Assembly: GCA_902509905.1 (NCBI GenBank)
Contig: CABWZI010000015.1
Span: forward strand, 1 to 37,273
From: an uncultured Gammaproteobacteria bacterium
GTDB lineage: Bacteria > Pseudomonadota > Gammaproteobacteria > PS1 > Pseudothioglobaceae
Reading direction: 5' to 3'
DNA length: 37,273 nucleotides
The notes under the pieces were generated by a model. It made no database searches. It was not told the DNA's origin and saw only the letters and a program-made list of their open reading frames with translations. Position numbers and translations under genes: made by a program. This document shows, piece after piece, positions 1 to 7,718 of the stretch; position 1 is the first letter of the stretch, and each line of letters opens with the position of its first letter.

Positions 1-1086
1 GGCTGGATTTATCTTAAAGGTCTTGGAGTAACTGTTGACTATCAAAAATCCTTCGAGTGGCTTTCTAAGTCTTCTGAACAAGGAAATTTATGGGCTAAAG
101 GTCAATTAGGATTAATGTATCAAAATGGTAATGGTGTAGTGCCCCAAGATTATGATAAAGCACTATCATTTTTAACTGAAGCAGGAGAAGAGTGGTCAGA
201 GGAATTACAGACATTAAAGTCAATAATTGAAAGAGAGGAGATTAATAACTCTATTGAAAAAATTAAAATTATGAAACCAATCACTGCCGATAGAATTGGA
301 AAGTGGTATGGCTCTGATAGCGATTTAGAAAATATTACTTGCAATGGTGAAGATACATCTGAGATTATTCTTTTGCATAATAAAGTTCTTATGAGAAACT
401 ATTCTGATGATTATTCTCTAATAGATAATGACTTAAATAGTTCATATAATATTTTTTATGAAGAAGAAAATCTTCGTTTTTTTTCTAAAAATATTATTGA
501 TTTTTCAAATTATGGCTCTCAAATACTAGATCTCTATGAAGATGAGCCGATGTTTCCGCAACTTATTTCAAATGATGGCTATATTCCAATAAAGATTTTT
601 AAATGTGAAAATTTAAATAGTCAACTTGACTATATTTTGCTTGAAAGAGATGCAATTGAATTTGATCAGCTGGTGTATGCCGCTAAAGAAGAATGTCAAA
701 ATAAAAAACCTATTGATTGTTTACGAAAATTTATTACCTTTGCAGATGTGTCTAGAAACAATGAACTATCAAGGGCAGAATTAACAAGATTTTCTAAATT
801 CATTGTTAAATGGCTTGCGTTAAATGGCGAGTTAAATTTAACAGAAAGAGTTGGTTCGTCTGGTGCTGCAATGATTTTGGGACCTGCTCTAGCTGAGTTT
901 ATATTACTAAATTACGATTATGATAACGATGAGCATATTGATCTCAAAGAAATTACATTTGACTTAGTCAATATTAACAGCAACTCATATCTTTATGATA
1001 AGTTAATCAGAAGGTATATTGAAGCATTAGATCTTGTCTCTGAGTCAAAGATAAATGCATCTAGAATTATTGATGACCTAATATAA
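1..1086 (+). CDS. Sel1-repeat protein with C-terminal EF-hand pair (5' end outside window)
   Basis: The reading frame is open from base 1, so the start lies upstream and 361 codons are visible. The first 60 or so residues are Sel1/TPR-like repeats: YLKGLGVTVDYQKSFEWL, then AKGQLGLMYQNGNGVVPQDY with KALSFL, matching the Sel1 pattern of A/G-x-x-x-L-G-x-x-Y-x-x-G-x-G-V. A long acidic middle region (visible residues about 75-240) is not recognised. Near the end come two EF-hand-like loops, DVSRNNELSRAE (about residues 247-258) and DYDNDEHIDLKE (about 306-317), the second with a near-ideal D-x-D-x-D...I-D-x-x-E calcium ligand set. Sel1 proteins usually scaffold protein complexes at the envelope; a calcium-responsive scaffold is inference. 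The stop is followed at once by tRNA-Val on the opposite strand. Whether there is a signal peptide cannot be seen. Confidence 0.85.
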   Translation, partial: GWIYLKGLGVTVDYQKSFEWLSKSSEQGNLWAKGQLGLMYQNGNGVVPQDYDKALSFLTEAGEEWSEELQTLKSIIEREEINNSIEKIKIMKPITADRIGKWYGSDSDLENITCNGEDTSEIILLHNKVLMRNYSDDYSLIDNDLNSSYNIFYEEENLRFFSKNIIDFSNYGSQILDLYEDEPMFPQLISNDGYIPIKIFKCENLNSQLDYILLERDAIEFDQLVYAAKEECQNKKPIDCLRKFITFADVSRNNELSRAELTRFSKFIVKWLALNGELNLTERVGSSGAAMILGPALAEFILLNYDYDNDEHIDLKEITFDLVNINSNSYLYDKLIRRYIEALDLVSESKINASRIIDDLI

Positions 1087-1092
1087 ATATGT

Positions 1093-1169
1093 TGGTAGTC
1101 GCGGGCAGATTCGAACTGCCGACTTCCACCATGTCAAGGTGACACTCTAACCAACTGAGTTACGCGACT
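1093..1169 (-). tRNA. tRNA-Val (anticodon GAC)
   Basis: On the minus strand the acceptor arm AGTCGCG (1169-1163) pairs with CGCGACT (1103-1097), followed by discriminator A and an encoded CCA at 1095-1093. The D arm is ACTC/GAGT, the anticodon stem TCACC/GGTGG encloses the loop TTGACAT giving anticodon GAC (Val, reads GUC/GUU), and the T arm has the TTCGAAT loop. Length is 77 nt. It lies 12 nt after the pyrF stop on the same strand, so it may be processed from the 3' end of the hydrolase-pyrF transcript. Confidence 0.95.
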
Positions 1170-1181
1170 ATGAAGGCGAGA

Positions 1182-1886
1182 TTATACTGCCTCAAAAGTT
1201 TTTTTGATAATTTTTTGAATATTACTGGCAGCCTCATAACGATTTTCAGCGTTTTTAATTGGCCTACCAACAACAATATAATCTGAACCGCTTTTAAAAG
1301 CTGTAGCGACATCAACAACCCTCTTTTGATCATCGTCATTTGCTACGGGCCTTATTCCAGGAGTTACTGCAATTAATTTATTGTCAATATGCTCTCTTAT
1401 GAACGGAACTTCTAGGCCAGACGAAACAATTCCATCACAGCCCGCTTCAAAAGCCCTTTTAGCTCTTGAGATAACTAAATCTTGGACATCGCAAGAAAAA
1501 CCCAAATCATCTAAATCACCACGATCTAAACTTGTAAGGGCTGTCACAGCGAGTATTTTTAGGTTATTTTTATTCTCAGCAGCTTTTTCCATCAAGGCTT
1601 GGTTGCCATGAATGGTAGCAAATGTAGCGCCATAGTCACTAAGTCTTGCAATAGTGCGACCAACTGTTTCAGGCACATCAAAGAACTTTAAATCAACAAA
1701 AACTTTTTTATCTTTTTTAACAAGCCAATCGAGAAGCTCAAAATACTGGCCAGTCATTAGCATTTCCATGCCAATCTTATAAAAATTAACACTATCATCA
1801 AGCTCTGTTACAATTTCCTTAGCCTCAGACACCTCTGGAACATCTAGAGCAAATATTAATCGATCTTCAAGCTTGATATTTTTCAT
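1182..1886 (-). CDS. pyrF: Orotidine 5'-phosphate decarboxylase
   Basis: Decarboxylates OMP to UMP, the last step of de novo pyrimidine synthesis, in the cytosol. From the ATG at 1886 the protein is 234 aa, the usual PyrF length. An in-frame TTG at 1937, directly after the upstream stop, would add 17 residues and is less likely. It opens with LEDRLIFALDVP; Lys37 (YKIG) and the catalytic D-x-K-x-x-D box DLKFFD (Asp65, Lys67, Asp70) are present. The usual His in DLKFHD is Phe here, which is not a core catalytic residue. The phosphate-binding segment TPGIRP...DDQKRV lies near residue 180-195. It follows the SGNH hydrolase gene on the same strand and precedes tRNA-Val, so the three are probably one transcription unit. 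No obvious strong ribosome binding site is seen. Confidence 0.95.
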   Translation of the reverse strand: MKNIKLEDRLIFALDVPEVSEAKEIVTELDDSVNFYKIGMEMLMTGQYFELLDWLVKKDKKVFVDLKFFDVPETVGRTIARLSDYGATFATIHGNQALMEKAAENKNNLKILAVTALTSLDRGDLDDLGFSCDVQDLVISRAKRAFEAGCDGIVSSGLEVPFIREHIDNKLIAVTPGIRPVANDDDQKRVVDVATAFKSGSDYIVVGRPIKNAENRYEAASNIQKIIKKTFEAV

Positions 1887-1937
1887 TAAATTTAGGATTT
1901 TCTTGGAAGCTCGAATTATACTATAAGTTTCAATCAA

Positions 1938-2936
1938 TTAGCTCTTTGCAATAAAGTCTTTAGCTAATTTATAGACTATCTCTGCACCTCTCTCATTAAG
2001 ATGAATTTGATCAAATAGTATCCACTGTCCTTTCGCCCTTGATATATTATTCCAGGACTTCTTAAATAGATAGTGATGAAAAATTCCTCCGAAAATCCTT
2101 CTAATTATTAGTCTGGCTTTTGGATTGTATTCTAACTTTAACGGATAGGTTCTTGATTGTATTTCTAGCCATAATGCATCAGAAACTGGCAATAAAATTA
2201 AATTTTTTTGATTAGCAATTAATTTAATGTAATCATTAAACAAATTAACATGCTTATTGACTTCAGAATTTACATTTTCACCGATAGGGGGTAGTGTGCA
2301 AATCGCAATCTTAGATTGAATTCCAATCTTGTCAATTAATACATTTAAATGTTCTTTGTATTTTTTAAGAGTAGGAACTTCAGGTAACTCATTATTTTTT
2401 TTGTATCTTAAGCCAGAATTAATGTCAAATGACCCCAATGCATCATTCGTACCTATCAATAGTATTATTAAGTCGGGCTGGCACTGAAGAATGGGATCGA
2501 GTCTTTGAATAACTTGCCATGCTGTGTTGCCATTGATACCCTCATTCAAAAAAATATCATTTGGAAATTCCTGACGAAGATAATCTACCCAATTTTGCCC
2601 AATATTGCCGTGTGTAAGAGAATCACCAATGCAAGCAATAATTTTTTTATCTGAATCAACATTTCTACTTAAGTAATCTAAAGCTCTTTCTTTAGGAGGG
2701 GAAGAGAAAATTTTTAAAACATAAAAAAAAGGAAGGTAATTTACCCAATTTTGCCCAATATTACCGTGTGTAAGAGAGCCACCAATAGAAGTGTTAATTT
2801 TTTTATATGAATTAACATTTCTACTTAGGTAATCTAAAGCTCTTCCTTTAGGAGGGGAAGAGATAATTTTTAAAACATAAAAAAAAGCAGCTACCAAGGC
2901 AGCTGCAATAATTAAAACTAAGAAAAAAATAAACAT
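1938..2936 (-). CDS. SGNH/GDSL-family hydrolase with duplicated N-terminal block
   Basis: A membrane-anchored esterase or lysophospholipase-like enzyme of the SGNH family, 332 aa. Residues 1-22 form a hydrophobic N-terminal anchor. The catalytic blocks are block I IGDSLTHGN (Ser106), the Gly-containing NEGINGNTAW (about 131-140), the block III GTND (162-165) and block V DQIH (Asp309, His312). Residues 18-68 are a near copy of 70-120, period 52 residues (156 bp). The first copy carries IGGSLTHGN, so the block I Asp is lost there while the second copy keeps the intact motif. The intact copy is the one continuous with the remaining catalytic domain. The stop codon is immediately followed by an alternative TTG frame of pyrF, suggesting cotranscription. 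The substrate is unknown. Confidence 0.88.
   Translation of the reverse strand: MFIFFLVLIIAAALVAAFFYVLKIISSPPKGRALDYLSRNVNSYKKINTSIGGSLTHGNIGQNWVNYLPFFYVLKIFSSPPKERALDYLSRNVDSDKKIIACIGDSLTHGNIGQNWVDYLRQEFPNDIFLNEGINGNTAWQVIQRLDPILQCQPDLIILLIGTNDALGSFDINSGLRYKKNNELPEVPTLKKYKEHLNVLIDKIGIQSKIAICTLPPIGENVNSEVNKHVNLFNDYIKLIANQKNLILLPVSDALWLEIQSRTYPLKLEYNPKARLIIRRIFGGIFHHYLFKKSWNNISRAKGQWILFDQIHLNERGAEIVYKLAKDFIAKS
2577..2729 (-). repeat. Downstream (intact) copy of 156-bp in-frame tandem duplication
   Basis: Encodes residues 70-120 and holds the intact GDSLTHGN block I motif that joins directly to the rest of the SGNH fold. The period is exactly 52 codons, so the frame is kept. Confidence 0.9.
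2733..2885 (-). repeat. Upstream (degenerate) copy of 156-bp in-frame tandem duplication
   Basis: Encodes residues 18-68 of the SGNH hydrolase. By hand count it differs from the downstream copy (2577-2729) at about 14 of 153 positions (roughly 91% identity), and 9 of 51 residues differ. The changes include loss of the block I Asp (GGS instead of GDS), so this copy appears to be drifting without catalytic constraint. Confidence 0.9.
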
Positions 2937-2952
2937 TTAATCTAGATTTTTT

Positions 2953-3471
2953 TTAGTTATCTAATCCATCAACGGTAACTTCAATCTTAATAACATCATC
3001 AAAAGGTCTTCTTTTTGTTGAAAATGAGACTTCACTTCCGTTGTAATCAACAGTTACTTTATAGTGGCTTAGTCTTTTTTCTATTTTTTGTCTGACTTTA
3101 TTCTCACAAACTTCTTGACTGATAACTTTTTGGGTTCCATTTCCTGCAGCTTTTTCAGCGTCATTGGCAATTGAAGCACCCATAAGGATTCCAGCTAATG
3201 TCATAATATCTTTACCATCACCTTCACCAAATTGGTTACCTATGGCACCGCCTATAACCCCACCAATGATTTCATTAGTTGCACTTCCATCACCATTGTT
3301 TTGGATAGTTTCCTTTATATAACACTCCTTGTAAGGCTCTTCAACCCTTACTTGTTTGTATACTTTGTCAACTGAAACGACAGAAGCAGTATCTATAAAT
3401 GTGCCTGCTATAGACATTTGAGAAAATGAAAATAACAAAGCAAAAAATGAACTCTTTAAGATAATTTTCAT
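2953..3471 (-). CDS. Glycine-zipper 2TM-domain envelope protein (YcfJ/17-kDa antigen-like)
   Basis: A 172-aa exported protein. The start is the ATG at 3471, because a GGAG sits six bases upstream; the earlier in-frame ATG at 3483 overlaps that ribosome binding site. Residues 1-23 are a signal peptide with a hydrophobic core ending in SIAG. A glycine zipper, IIGGVIGGAIGNQFGEG followed by AGILMGASIA, lies at about residues 68-102 and is typical of the Rick_17kDa_Anti/glycine-zipper 2TM family that inserts in or lines the outer membrane or periplasm. The C-terminal part is a basic beta-rich region (KRLSHYKVTVDYNG) like that in E. coli YcfJ. Two Cys flank the zipper. The precise role is unknown; members are linked to envelope integrity. 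It lies 17 nt upstream of the SGNH hydrolase gene on the same strand. Confidence 0.8.
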   Translation of the reverse strand: MKIILKSSFFALLFSFSQMSIAGTFIDTASVVSVDKVYKQVRVEEPYKECYIKETIQNNGDGSATNEIIGGVIGGAIGNQFGEGDGKDIMTLAGILMGASIANDAEKAAGNGTQKVISQEVCENKVRQKIEKRLSHYKVTVDYNGSEVSFSTKRRPFDDVIKIEVTVDGLDN

Positions 3472-3720
3472 AATTGACTCCATTAATGATTTAATTAAAT
3501 TCTACACTTACCAATTGAGTTTAAAGTGTTGAAAAGATGAAGATTGTGTTTATTTCAAAATCAACGGCAATAAACCCAAATTATACATATATTATAAATT
3601 ATATACTTTTTGGTTATTTTTAAGTGAAATTAGCTTTAATCGATAGGAATTTATAAAGTTTAAAAAATAAATACCTAATTGCTTGAAATATTAACCATAA
3701 CTGGCAATAATATATTTTTT
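3472..3720. other. AT-rich intergenic region before tRNA-Arg
   Basis: A 249-base stretch with no convincing ORF. It must hold the promoter for the minus-strand glycine-zipper operon and probably one for tRNA-Arg. A TTGAAA at 3683-3688 with TAATAT at 3708-3713 (19-base spacer) is a weak candidate for the latter. No hairpin, repeat or RNA gene was recognised. Confidence 0.4.
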
Positions 3721-3797
3721 GCCTTGGTAGCTCAGCTGGATAGAGCACTCGCCTCCTAAGCGAGGGGTCGTAGGTTCAAATCCTGCCCAGGGCGCCA
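3721..3797 (+). tRNA. tRNA-Arg (anticodon CCT)
   Basis: The acceptor GCCTTGG pairs with CCAGGGC, followed by discriminator G and encoded CCA at 3795-3797. D arm GCTC/GAGC, anticodon stem CTCGC/GCGAG with loop CTCCTAA giving anticodon CCT (reads AGG), T arm GTAGG/CCTGC with loop TTCAAAT. Length 77 nt. No duplicated copy of its 3' end was seen in the window, so there is no sign of an integrated element here. Confidence 0.96.
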
Positions 3798-3818
3798 ATC
3801 ATCCTATGTCAAATAAAC

Positions 3819-4976
3819 TTATAAGGCTCTTACTTTTAAAATTCCTTCTACCCGTTTTATATTTTCAATGACAGTATTGGGAATTTCTTTCTCGATATCT
3901 ATAAGAGTATAAGCAAATTCTCCTCTGGATTTGTTAAGCATATCAACAATGTTAGCGCCTTCTTCAGCTATTTCTTTTGTTATTTGGCGGACCATATTCG
4001 GAACATTTCTATGAGTAATTGCTAAACGCTCTTCACCAGCTCTTGGCATCTTTGAGTCAGGAAAATTGATCGAGTTTACAATGTTTCCATGCTCAAGATA
4101 GTCTTTTACTTGCTTGGCAATCATTATTGCGCAGTTCTCCTCAGCCTCAGAAGTAGACGCGCCCAAGTGAGGGAGTGCAATGACTCTATGATGATTCTTT
4201 TTCTCATCGAAAGGAAAGTCAGTAACGTAATACTTTACCTTGCCACTATCAAGGGATTTAATGAGTTCTTCTTCATCAACTATGCCATCTCTTGACATGT
4301 TGATAACAACACATCCTTCAGGCAAAAGGGCAATTCTCTTTGCATCTAAAAGATTCTTAGTTGCATCAACCAGAGGCACATGGAACGAGACAAAGTCACT
4401 TTTTGAGAAGAGCTCTTCTAATGAGAGTGCCTCTTGAACTTCTGAAGAAATTTTCCAGGCATTCTTTTTTGAAATTGATGGATCATACCCAATAACATCC
4501 ATCCCAAGCATACTTGCAGCATTTGCAATCTCTACTCCAATTGCTCCCAAGCCCACAATCCCTAATGTTTTTCCAGGCAGTTCAGATCCTGAATACTGCT
4601 TTTTTCCATCTTCAACCGAAGTCTTAAGGTTTTCCAGTGGAAGTTTATTGACATATTCCCAAGCCTGGCAAATATTTCGACTTGCGAGGAGCATTGATGA
4701 AATAACAAGCTCTTTCACAGCATTTGCATTTGCACCAGGCGTATTAAATACAACAACACCTTTGTCACTCATTTGTTTAAGTGGGATATTGTTGACCCCT
4801 GCACCAGCCCTGCCAATTGCTTTTAAACTATCTCCAATTTCCATATCATGCATTTTTGCACTTCGAACGAGAATGGCATCTGGACTTTCATCACTCGTTG
4901 AAACACGATAGGATTCTTTTGAAAACTTCTCAAGTCCAAGCGGTGAAATGTTATTAAGTACCTGTATGTTTAGCAT
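3819..4976 (-). CDS. serA: D-3-phosphoglycerate dehydrogenase
   Basis: Oxidises 3-phosphoglycerate to 3-phosphohydroxypyruvate with NAD, the first step of serine synthesis. 385 aa, the short-to-medium SerA type with one C-terminal ACT domain. The substrate domain begins with ILVRSAKMH, the Rossmann motif is GLGAIG (142-147), the catalytic Arg lies in NMSRDGIVDEEEL (Arg229; most homologues have ARGG) and the catalytic His in LPHLGAST (His270). The ACT domain covers about 318-385 and in the family serves serine feedback control. Its ATG overlaps the serC stop by one base (TAATG), implying translational coupling after serC in one operon. Confidence 0.95.
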   Translation of the reverse strand: MLNIQVLNNISPLGLEKFSKESYRVSTSDESPDAILVRSAKMHDMEIGDSLKAIGRAGAGVNNIPLKQMSDKGVVVFNTPGANANAVKELVISSMLLASRNICQAWEYVNKLPLENLKTSVEDGKKQYSGSELPGKTLGIVGLGAIGVEIANAASMLGMDVIGYDPSISKKNAWKISSEVQEALSLEELFSKSDFVSFHVPLVDATKNLLDAKRIALLPEGCVVINMSRDGIVDEEELIKSLDSGKVKYYVTDFPFDEKKNHHRVIALPHLGASTSEAEENCAIMIAKQVKDYLEHGNIVNSINFPDSKMPRAGEERLAITHRNVPNMVRQITKEIAEEGANIVDMLNKSRGEFAYTLIDIEKEIPNTVIENIKRVEGILKVRAL

Positions 4977-6055
4977 TATCCAAAATCCTTTTCAAAATCA
5001 TTCATAAAGTTAATAAGAGCATCAACTCCCTCTTGAGGCATAGCATTATAAATACTAGCCCTCATGCCGCCGACACTTCGATGACCCTTAAGTGCAAGCA
5101 GACCAGCCTCTTTTGAGCGCTCTAAAAATGTAATATTTAGTTTCTCATCTGCTATTAAAAATGGGACATTCATCCATGATCTATACCTTGAAGACACAGG
5201 GTTTGAATAAAAATCAGAGCTATCAATTGCTCTATATAGTGACTCTGCTTTAGCTTTATTAATCGTTTGCATTGCGTTTAGACCGCCCTTATCTTTAACC
5301 CACTCAAAGACTCTTCCAGCCGCGTACCATGGAAAAGTAGCTGGAGTATTAAACATCGAATCATTATGAGCCTGAGTAGAATAGTCAAATAGTTTAGGCT
5401 GATGCTTAACTACTTCTCCAATAAGATCCTCTCTAACAATTACAATCGTTAGTCCAGATGGACCAATATTCTTTTGGGCTCCTGCATAAATAACACCAAA
5501 TTTAGAGACGTCAATTGGACGCGATAGAATCGTTGAAGACATGTCTGCAGCAATAGGCATGGAAACCTCTGGAACATAGTCAAACTCTAGACCTGCGATT
5601 GTCTCATTAGGGGTGTAATGAAGATAAGAAGCATCTTCATCAATATCCCAATTCTGAAAATCATCAATATTAGTAAAATTATTTTCGGTACTATCTGTAC
5701 ATACATTTACCTCACAATACCTTTTTGCCTCTGCAATCGCTTTAACAGACCAGTGACCTGTATTTGCATAACTGGCTTTAAAGCCTCCCCTTAGGAGATT
5801 AATGGGCACCATAGAAAACTGTGCTGATGCCCCTCCCTGAAGAAAAAGTACCTTGTAGTTTTCAGGAATACTCAGAAGTTCTCTAAAGTCTTGCTCGGAT
5901 TTCTCAGCAGCTTCCATAAAATCAACTCCTCTATGAGAAATTTCCATTACTGATGCTTTTGAGTTTTGATATTCGAGAAGTTCGCTCTGAATTTTATGAA
6001 GAACCTCTCTAGGCAGCATTGCTGGTCCTGCACTAAAATTGTATGCTTGAGTCAT
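4976..6055 (-). CDS. serC: Phosphoserine aminotransferase
   Basis: PLP enzyme that converts 3-phosphohydroxypyruvate and glutamate to phosphoserine and 2-oxoglutarate; it also acts in PLP synthesis in many proteobacteria. 359 aa, full length for the family. It begins with YNFSAGPAMLP, has the phosphate/PLP region QGGASAQF (73-80) and the PLP lysine Lys195 in YAGAQKNIGPSG, and ends with the GHRSVGGMRASIYNAM substrate-binding segment. It is first in the serC-serA pair; the stop overlaps the serA start. No good Shine-Dalgarno precedes the ATG, which is preceded by an A/T tract. Confidence 0.97.
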   Translation of the reverse strand: MTQAYNFSAGPAMLPREVLHKIQSELLEYQNSKASVMEISHRGVDFMEAAEKSEQDFRELLSIPENYKVLFLQGGASAQFSMVPINLLRGGFKASYANTGHWSVKAIAEAKRYCEVNVCTDSTENNFTNIDDFQNWDIDEDASYLHYTPNETIAGLEFDYVPEVSMPIAADMSSTILSRPIDVSKFGVIYAGAQKNIGPSGLTIVIVREDLIGEVVKHQPKLFDYSTQAHNDSMFNTPATFPWYAAGRVFEWVKDKGGLNAMQTINKAKAESLYRAIDSSDFYSNPVSSRYRSWMNVPFLIADEKLNITFLERSKEAGLLALKGHRSVGGMRASIYNAMPQEGVDALINFMNDFEKDFG

Positions 6056-6328
6056 TTTTAATAATAAACTTTTTTTTAAGTAAAAAAAAAACGCTCAGGT
6101 GCGCATAGTCAAACTAAGCCCATCTAAACGTCAGTGTTGATCAAATAACCACCGTTGGTTTTTTGAAATAGTATCATTATACCTGTCCTATAAATTTCAT
6201 CACGTAGGCTTTGTGACAAAATGTCTCAACATTAATTTGAACATTCACATTTGTTTCACAGCTTTGGAAATCATTTGCTTTAATCAATCTTGTAAAATAA
6301 TGAGTCTATTTCATAATTGATTCATCTG
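6056..6328. promoter_or_regulatory. Divergent serC / serB control region
   Basis: A 273-base gap between two divergently transcribed serine genes, so it must carry promoters on both strands. For serB, TTCACA (6255-6260) with TTTAAT (6279-6284, 18-base spacer) is a weak candidate, and TAAAAT at 6293-6298 another. A small hairpin AACCA-CCGT-TGGTT followed by a T run lies at 6147-6164 on the plus strand and could be a weak terminator or attenuator. None of these is strong. Confidence 0.4.
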
Positions 6329-7159
6329 ATGGCAATTCAAACTTTAATAGTTCATGACCACAATATCGAAACTGCTAAAAAAGTAGCTCTTGATATAAAT
6401 GGTGAACTCGAAGCAAGAAAAAGTCACTTTAGAGTGCATACAAAATCAAACTTTGAAATTGAGAATTTAAGGTCTTATCATAGTGTTGATCTTAATATTT
6501 TTGATCAAGGGTTTGATTATAACAATATCAAACTCATGGTCAGTGATATGGACTCTACCCTGATCTCGATTGAAACGATTGATGAGGTTGCAAGACAGGT
6601 TGACCTGTCAAATGAAGTCTCATTAATTACAGAAGAGGCCATGCAGGGTCAGTTAGATTTTTCTGAGTCATTTAAAAAGAGAGTGTCTATTTTAAAAGGG
6701 GTTAGCACTGAAAGCTTCAACGAAGTATACAAAAACAAAATGGAGTTGAACCCAGGTGCTAGCGAGCTTTTTAAATTTCTTAAGTCTATCAAAATAAAAA
6801 CTGCTTTAGTTTCAGGCGGTATAAACTTTTTTGCTGAAAAAGTTACAGATGTCTTAGGTATTGATACATATCGCGCTAACGATGTTGAAATCAAAAATGA
6901 GGCTTTAACTGGAAATGTACTAGGAGCAATAGTTGATGCCAAGGCAAAAGCGAATTATATTGAAGAATTGTGCAATTATTATAGGCTCAGCCCTAAACAA
7001 GTGATTGCCATTGGAGATGGTGCTAATGATCTAGAAATGATGAAAGTAGCCGGACTATCGGTCGCTTACCACGGCAAACCAATCTTAAAGAAAAGTTGTA
7101 ATATACATATTAACTTTGGTGGATTAGATAGCCTGATTGACTTCTTTGATAAATCGTAA
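6329..7159 (+). CDS. serB: Phosphoserine phosphatase
   Basis: HAD-superfamily enzyme that removes phosphate from phosphoserine to give serine, completing the pathway begun by serA and serC on the other strand. From the ATG at 6329 it is 276 aa; a TTG at 6317 would add four residues and is rejected for lack of a ribosome binding site or reason to prefer it. An N-terminal regulatory-type domain (about 1-65) precedes the HAD core. Motif I DMDST holds the nucleophile Asp73 and acid/base Asp75, motif II is LVSGG, and motif III/IV is GDGANDLEMM, all standard for SerB. The Shine-Dalgarno is poor. Confidence 0.95.
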   Translation: MAIQTLIVHDHNIETAKKVALDINGELEARKSHFRVHTKSNFEIENLRSYHSVDLNIFDQGFDYNNIKLMVSDMDSTLISIETIDEVARQVDLSNEVSLITEEAMQGQLDFSESFKKRVSILKGVSTESFNEVYKNKMELNPGASELFKFLKSIKIKTALVSGGINFFAEKVTDVLGIDTYRANDVEIKNEALTGNVLGAIVDAKAKANYIEELCNYYRLSPKQVIAIGDGANDLEMMKVAGLSVAYHGKPILKKSCNIHINFGGLDSLIDFFDKS

Positions 7160-7261
7160 GTGATCAAATTTTTTTTCATAGAAAAACCACAAAAAATTCA
7201 TTTAAAACTTTCAGTCTTCTAAGTAAACTAACAACTTAATTTATAAAATATTACGAGTACT

Positions 7262-7696
7262 ATGAAATCAAAATCAATACTTTTAGCAGTTTTTTTATCA
7301 GTTTTTGTCTTTAGTTTTTTTAATATTGCAAATGCCGATGACCATCTTCACAAAGTAAGTGGAACAGTCACAGGCTGCTCTTCGAAGCATGCGGTTCACG
7401 TTCTTATTTATGAAGAGGCAGGCTTTAAAGGTATGAATCATAGTCAAGAGAACATTTACTCTCCAACAAAGGGTGCTGATTGCAGTGTCGACTTTAGTAT
7501 GGAGGTTCCAACTGGACCTTATGCCCTTGCCTCGTTTGAAGACAAGAATGGTAATGGAGAGTTAGATTTCTTTTTCTTTATTCCAAAAGAGCCAGCTGGT
7601 TTCTATCAATTCAGCGGTATGGGTGCGCCCAAGTTTGATAAGATGAAGGTAGACGTCAATGGTGACATTGATAATATCGAAATTGTTCTTCCATAA
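7262..7696 (+). CDS. Secreted DUF2141-family protein
   Basis: 144 aa with a clear signal peptide (residues 1-26, core LLAVFLSVFVFSFF, cleavage near NANA/DD). The mature part matches DUF2141, a beta-sandwich domain of unknown role: VPTGPYALASFEDKNGNGEL followed by a FFFFIPKEPAGF segment and a final SGMGAPKFD region. The DKNGNGELD stretch resembles a calcium-binding loop, which is typical of the family rather than proven. Two Cys remain after cleavage and might form a disulfide. It stands 102 bases after serB and 22 bases before the SDR gene, so it may share a transcript with the latter. Function unknown. Confidence 0.8.
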   Translation: MKSKSILLAVFLSVFVFSFFNIANADDHLHKVSGTVTGCSSKHAVHVLIYEEAGFKGMNHSQENIYSPTKGADCSVDFSMEVPTGPYALASFEDKNGNGELDFFFFIPKEPAGFYQFSGMGAPKFDKMKVDVNGDIDNIEIVLP

Positions 7697-7718
7697 TTAC
7701 TAATTATTACTTTTATAT

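Noticed and set aside
1887-1937. TTG start giving PyrF 17 extra residues
   Set aside because: The extension is not typical of PyrF, and the ATG at 1886 gives normal length; the TTG simply follows the upstream stop.
2577-2885. The repeat in the SGNH hydrolase as an assembly or sequencing artefact
   Set aside because: The copies differ at about 9% of bases spread along their length, which a mis-assembly would not produce.
3540-3720. Very AT-rich stretch beside tRNA-Arg as an origin or integration site
   Set aside because: No iterons, no DnaA-box cluster, no integrase gene and no duplicated tRNA end were found.
6317-6328. TTG start for serB
   Set aside because: An ATG lies 12 bases downstream at the expected N-terminus, with no ribosome site favouring the TTG.
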